Shown here piece by piece: positions 11,880 to 15,072 of a stretch of 15,072 nt of DNA. Within the stretch, counting starts at the first letter, position 1. Each line of letters opens with the position of its first letter. The notes under the pieces are model-generated. The model was not told the origin of the DNA. It saw only the letters and a list, made by a program, of their open reading frames with translations, and did not search any database. The DNA lies in contig JAEZMP010000369.1 in NCBI GenBank assembly GCA_023442215.1, positions 1-15,072 of the forward strand, read 5' to 3'. Origin of the DNA: Pseudomonadota bacterium (lineage in GTDB: Bacteria > Pseudomonadota > Alphaproteobacteria > Rhizobiales > Segnochrobactraceae). A program made the translations under genes and the position numbers.

Positions 11880-13944
11880 GATCCGCACCGCCTCCCTGTT
11901 CGATCCCCGCATCCTGGTGCCGGCGATCGGCGCCTCGTTCGCCAAGCTCGATCCGCGGGCGCTGGCGAAGAACCCGGTGATCTTCGTCGTCGCCGTGGTG
12001 TCCCTGCTCACCACCGTGCTGTTCGTGCGCGATATCGTCGCCGGGCGCGGCAATCTCGGGTTCTCGTTCCAGATCAATCTCTGGCTCTGGTTCACGGTGC
12101 TGTTCGCCAACTTCGCCGAAGCCGTGGCCGAGGGCCGGGGCAAGGCGCAGGCGGATGCCCTACGCCGCACCCGCAGCGAGACGCAGGCGAAGCTGCTGCC
12201 GTCCGCCGATGCCGACCCCGGCCGCTTCGAGCTGGTGCCCGGCACCAGCCTCAAGGTCGGCGACGTGGTGATCGTCGACGCCGGCGACATCATTCCCTCC
12301 GACGGCGAGGTGATCGAAGGCGTCGCCTCGGTGAATGAGGCCGCGATCACCGGCGAATCCGCCCCGGTGATCCGCGAATCCGGCGGCGACCGCTCAGCCG
12401 TGACCGGCGGCACGCAGGTTCTGTCCGACCGGCTGCGCATCCGCATCACGGCCGCTGCCGGATCAACCTTCCTCGACCGCATGATCGCGCTGGTCGAGGG
12501 CGCGGAACGCCAGAAGACCCCGAACGAGATCGCGCTCAACATCCTGCTCGCGGGCATGACGCTGATCTTCGTGTTCGCCACGGCGTCGATCCCGAGCTTC
12601 GCCGCCTATGCCGGCGGCTCGATCCCGGTGCTGGTGCTGGTCGCGCTGTTCGTGACGCTGATCCCGACCACCATCGGCGCGCTGCTGTCGGCGATCGGCA
12701 TCGCCGGCATGGACAGGCTGGTGCGCTTCAACGTGCTCGCCATGTCCGGCCGCGCCGTTGAGGCGGCGGGCGACGTTGATACCCTGCTTCTCGACAAGAC
12801 CGGCACCATCACACTCGGCAACCGCCAGGCGACCGCGTTCCACCCGGTGCGCGGCGTTGGGCCCGAGGCGCTCGCCGAGGCGGCGCAGCTCGCCTCCCTC
12901 GCCGACGAGACGCCCGAGGGCCGCTCCATCGTCGTGCTTGCCAAGGAGAAGTTCGGCCTGCGTGGCCGCGAGGTGGCGAGCCACGCCATGAGCTTCGTGC
13001 CGTTCACCGCGCAGACGCGCATGAGCGGCGTCGATTTCGACGGCACCTCGATCCGCAAGGGCGCCGTCGACGCCGTGCTGAAGCATGTCGCGGCGGCGGA
13101 GCCGGGCCGGCTGCCGGCGGGCGCCGAACAGGCGGCGGAAGTCTCGGCCATCGCCGCGACCATCGCCAAGGCAGGCGGCACGCCGCTCGCGGTGGCGCAG
13201 GACGGCCGGCTGCTCGGCGTGGTGGAACTGAAGGACATCGTCAAGGGCGGCATCCGCGAGCGCTTCGCCGAACTGCGCCGCATGGGCATCCGCACGGTGA
13301 TGATCACCGGCGACAACCCGATGACCGCCGCGGCCATCGCGGCTGAGGCCGGCGTCGACGACTTCCTTGCCGAGGCCACGCCGGAGAACAAGCTCGCGCT
13401 CATCCGCGCCGAGCAGGCCAAGGGCAAGCTCGTCGCGATGTGCGGCGACGGCACCAACGATGCGCCCGCCCTCGCACAGGCCGATGTCGGCGTCGCCATG
13501 AACACCGGCACGGTGGCCGCCCGCGAGGCCGGCAACATGGTGGACCTCGATTCCGACCCGACCAAGCTCATCGAGATCGTCGCCATCGGCAAGCAGCTGC
13601 TGATGACGCGCGGCGCCCTCACCACGTTCTCCATCGCCAACGACATCGCCAAGTACTTCGCCATCATCCCGGCGATGTTCGTGGCGTTCTATCCCGATCT
13701 CGGCGTGCTCAACGTGATGCGGCTCGCCACTCCCGAGAGCGCGATCCTGTCGGCGATCATCTTCAACGCCCTCGTCATCGTCGCGCTGATCCCGCTCGCC
13801 CTGAAGGGCGTGCGCTACCGCGCGGTCGGCGCGGCCGAACTCCTGCGCCGCAACCTCGTGATCTATGGCCTCGGCGGCGTGATCGTTCCGTTCATCGGCA
13901 TCAAGCTGATCGACATGCTCGTCACCGCCCTCGGCCTCGCCTGA
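11872..13944 (+). CDS. kdpB: Potassium-transporting ATPase subunit KdpB (P-type ATPase)
   Basis: This 690-residue catalytic subunit hydrolyses ATP to drive K+ uptake through KdpA. P-type ATPase hallmarks are all present: phosphorylated aspartate D308 in DKTGT (308-312), actuator TGES at 160-163 (its serine corresponds to the one reported to be inhibitory when phosphorylated in E. coli), TGD at 479-481, and the hinge motif GDGTNDAPALAQADVGVAMN at 525-544. The membrane motif IPTTIGALLSAIG (264-276) and the charged pair D591/K594 in SIANDIAKYF, characteristic of KdpB, are conserved. Length matches E. coli KdpB (682). The start ATG 11872 lies inside the last codons of the preceding small ORF (8-nt overlap) and has only a weak ribosome-binding site, suggesting translational coupling. 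kdpC starts 13 nt after its stop. Confidence 0.98.
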   Translation: MSEIRTASLFDPRILVPAIGASFAKLDPRALAKNPVIFVVAVVSLLTTVLFVRDIVAGRGNLGFSFQINLWLWFTVLFANFAEAVAEGRGKAQADALRRTRSETQAKLLPSADADPGRFELVPGTSLKVGDVVIVDAGDIIPSDGEVIEGVASVNEAAITGESAPVIRESGGDRSAVTGGTQVLSDRLRIRITAAAGSTFLDRMIALVEGAERQKTPNEIALNILLAGMTLIFVFATASIPSFAAYAGGSIPVLVLVALFVTLIPTTIGALLSAIGIAGMDRLVRFNVLAMSGRAVEAAGDVDTLLLDKTGTITLGNRQATAFHPVRGVGPEALAEAAQLASLADETPEGRSIVVLAKEKFGLRGREVASHAMSFVPFTAQTRMSGVDFDGTSIRKGAVDAVLKHVAAAEPGRLPAGAEQAAEVSAIAATIAKAGGTPLAVAQDGRLLGVVELKDIVKGGIRERFAELRRMGIRTVMITGDNPMTAAAIAAEAGVDDFLAEATPENKLALIRAEQAKGKLVAMCGDGTNDAPALAQADVGVAMNTGTVAAREAGNMVDLDSDPTKLIEIVAIGKQLLMTRGALTTFSIANDIAKYFAIIPAMFVAFYPDLGVLNVMRLATPESAILSAIIFNALVIVALIPLALKGVRYRAVGAAELLRRNLVIYGLGGVIVPFIGIKLIDMLVTALGLA

Positions 13945-13957
13945 AGGAACCGGATCC

Positions 13958-14563
13958 ATGATGAAGTCCATCCGCCCCGCCCTGACGATGCTCGTGGCGC
14001 TCACGATCATCACCGGGCTCCTCTATCCGCTGGCGATGACCGGGCTCGCGCAGGCGATCTTCCCGTCCCAGGCCAACGGCAGCCTGATCGAACGAAACGG
14101 CGTCGTGGTCGGCTCGGCCCTAATCGGGCAGAACTTCACCACGCCGCGCTATTTCCACGGGCGGCCGTCGGCCACCACGGGTCCGGACCCGGCCGATCCC
14201 TCGAAGTCGGTGCCGCAGCCCTACAATGCCTCGAACTCGATGGGCTCCAATCTCGGCCCCACCAACCCCGCCCTGATCGATCGCATCCGCACCGAGGCGG
14301 CGGCGCTGAAGGCCGAGAACCCCAACGCGCCGGTGCCGATCGACCTCGTCACCACCACGGCGAGCGGTCTCGACCCCGACATCTCGCCGGAGGCGGCGAT
14401 GTTCCAGGCGCCGCAGGTCGCAGCCGCGCGCGGCCTGCCCGAACAACAGGTCGCGGCACTCGTCGCCGCCCACACCGAAGGCCGGCTGTTCGGCCTGATC
14501 GGCGAGCCGCGCGTCAATGTGCTGGCGCTCAATCTCGCCCTCGACGGCGCCGCCGCGAACTGA
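13958..14563 (+). CDS. kdpC: Potassium-transporting ATPase subunit KdpC
   Basis: This 201-residue protein has one N-terminal membrane helix (about 8-34, LTMLVALTIITGLLYPLAMT) and a periplasmic domain; KdpC assists K+ delivery and assembly in the KdpFABC complex. Family motifs are visible: LIGQNFTTPRYFHGRPSA at 55-72, YNASNSMGSNLGPTNP at 89-104, and PIDLVTTTASGLDPDISPEA at 127-146. The last motif more often reads DPHIS in homologues as I recall it; here there is D141 instead of H. Length is about that of E. coli KdpC (190). Two tandem ATGs (13958 and 13961) follow AAGGAA at 13945-13950. It is followed by a strong hairpin and then kdpD. Confidence 0.97.
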   Translation: MMKSIRPALTMLVALTIITGLLYPLAMTGLAQAIFPSQANGSLIERNGVVVGSALIGQNFTTPRYFHGRPSATTGPDPADPSKSVPQPYNASNSMGSNLGPTNPALIDRIRTEAAALKAENPNAPVPIDLVTTTASGLDPDISPEAAMFQAPQVAAARGLPEQQVAALVAAHTEGRLFGLIGEPRVNVLALNLALDGAAAN

Positions 14564-14574
14564 AATGAAGGATT

Positions 14575-14605
14575 GCGGGCGGCGAGAAATCGGACCGCCG
14601 CCCGC
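14575..14605 (+). repeat. 10-bp all-GC hairpin between kdpC and kdpD
   Basis: GCGGGCGGCG (14575-14584) pairs perfectly with CGCCGCCCGC (14596-14605), leaving an 11-nt A-containing loop. It starts 12 nt after the kdpC stop and ends 25 nt before the kdpD start. There is no T-run, so it is not a classical terminator. It could protect the kdpFABC message from 3' decay or lower expression of the downstream sensor gene relative to the pump. Confidence 0.6.
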
Positions 14606-14629
14606 CCGAACGAGCCCGGGCCGCCACAG

Positions 14630-15072
14630 ATGCCGCAGGACCAGAGACCGGACAGCCAGCCCGACCGCGCCCACGAGCGGGCGGAGCGCGGCCGCCCTTC
14701 GCCGGAGGCCCTGCTCGCGGCGGCCGGCAAGGAAGGCCGCGGGCGGCTGAAGATCTTCCTCGGCGCCGCGCCGGGTGTCGGCAAGACCTACGAGATGCTG
14801 CAGTCCGGCTGCGCCCGGCTCGCGGCGGGGGTGGATGTCGTGGTCGGCATCGTGGAAACCCACGGCCGCACCGAGACCGCCCGCCTGGTCGAGGGGCTCG
14901 AGATCGTTCCGCGCCGCCGCGAAGCCTACAAGGGCCGCGTCCTCGAGGAGATGGACCTCGACGCACTCCTCGCCCGGCGGCCGGCACTCGCCCTCGTCGA
15001 CGAGCTTGCCCACACCAACGGCCCCGGCAGCCGCCATCCGAAGCGCTACATGGACGTCGAGGACCTGCTCGC
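14630..15072 (+). CDS. kdpD: Sensor histidine kinase KdpD, N-terminal part (3'-truncated by window)
   Basis: The frame starting at ATG 14630 runs open to the window end (147 complete codons) and encodes the N-terminus of KdpD, the membrane sensor kinase that controls kdp expression through KdpE. After a polar Arg/Asp-rich leader (1-21), RPSPEALLAAA (22-32) and GRLKIFLGAAPGVGKTYEML (38-57) are highly characteristic, with the Walker A-like GAAPGVGKT at 45-53. VVVGIVETHGR (70-80), IVPRR (92-96) and the Walker B-like LVDELAHTNGPGSRHPKRY (122-140) follow. This KdpD domain has been linked to ATP and, in some bacteria, c-di-AMP or universal-stress-protein input. The membrane, GAF and kinase domains lie beyond the edge. 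No good ribosome-binding site precedes the ATG; an in-frame TTG at 14573 is less likely. Confidence 0.95.
   Translation, partial: MPQDQRPDSQPDRAHERAERGRPSPEALLAAAGKEGRGRLKIFLGAAPGVGKTYEMLQSGCARLAAGVDVVVGIVETHGRTETARLVEGLEIVPRRREAYKGRVLEEMDLDALLARRPALALVDELAHTNGPGSRHPKRYMDVEDLL

Noticed and set aside
11643..12581. Minus-strand open frame of about 312 codons opposite the kdpA-kdpB gap and kdpB start
   Set aside because: Ser/Arg/Thr-rich with no domain; the + strand small ORF and kdpB explain the codon bias better.
14120..15037. Minus-strand open frame opposite kdpC and kdpD
   Set aside because: Antisense shadow of two recognisable genes.
1..15072. CRISPR array, tRNA, rRNA, IS element or integron
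   Set aside because: No regularly spaced repeats, no recognisable RNA gene, and no transposase or integrase in any frame.

Overview
The window is GC-rich throughout, with strong third-position G/C in every real gene. Gene content and protein style suggest an alphaproteobacterium, probably of the Hyphomicrobiales (Rhizobiales): a Tat-exported MsrP, a DUF3108 protein, a fused-permease NitT/TauT-like ABC transporter and an HXXEE membrane protein. I cannot name the genus. I see no tRNA, rRNA, CRISPR array, insertion sequence or prophage gene.

Left part (1-5840, + strand): the 3' end of an elongation factor G-like gene, then msrP (periplasmic methionine sulfoxide reductase catalytic subunit). A 552-bp stretch with no convincing gene follows. 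Next is a two-gene ABC transporter operon: a permease with two fused membrane domains and an ATPase carrying a C-terminal AAA-associated domain, with no substrate-binding protein beside it. Last is a monocistronic HXXEE-family membrane protein.

Middle part (5884-9262, - strand): four genes read leftward. In transcription order they are a fumarylacetoacetate hydrolase-family enzyme, a secreted DUF3108 protein, a LysE-family exporter and a TrmH/SpoU-type RNA methyltransferase. Only the last two are tightly spaced (5 nt).

Right part (9488-15072, + strand): a high-affinity potassium uptake operon reading small ORF - kdpF - kdpA - small ORF - kdpB - kdpC - kdpD (cut by the window end). KdpF/A/B/C form the K+-pumping P-type ATPase and KdpD is the sensor kinase; kdpE is expected just beyond the edge.

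The kdp region is the most interesting part. It holds two features outside the canonical kdpFABC: a 27-residue one-helix protein ahead of kdpF, and a roughly 111-residue one-helix protein between kdpA and kdpB whose 3' end overlaps the kdpB start. The leader contains a three-branched potential RNA fold whose closing stem pairs with the Shine-Dalgarno-like AGG of the first small ORF. Just upstream is a direct repeat with 11-bp spacing, a plausible KdpE operator. A 10-bp all-GC hairpin separates kdpC from kdpD. All regulatory readings are inferences from sequence alone.
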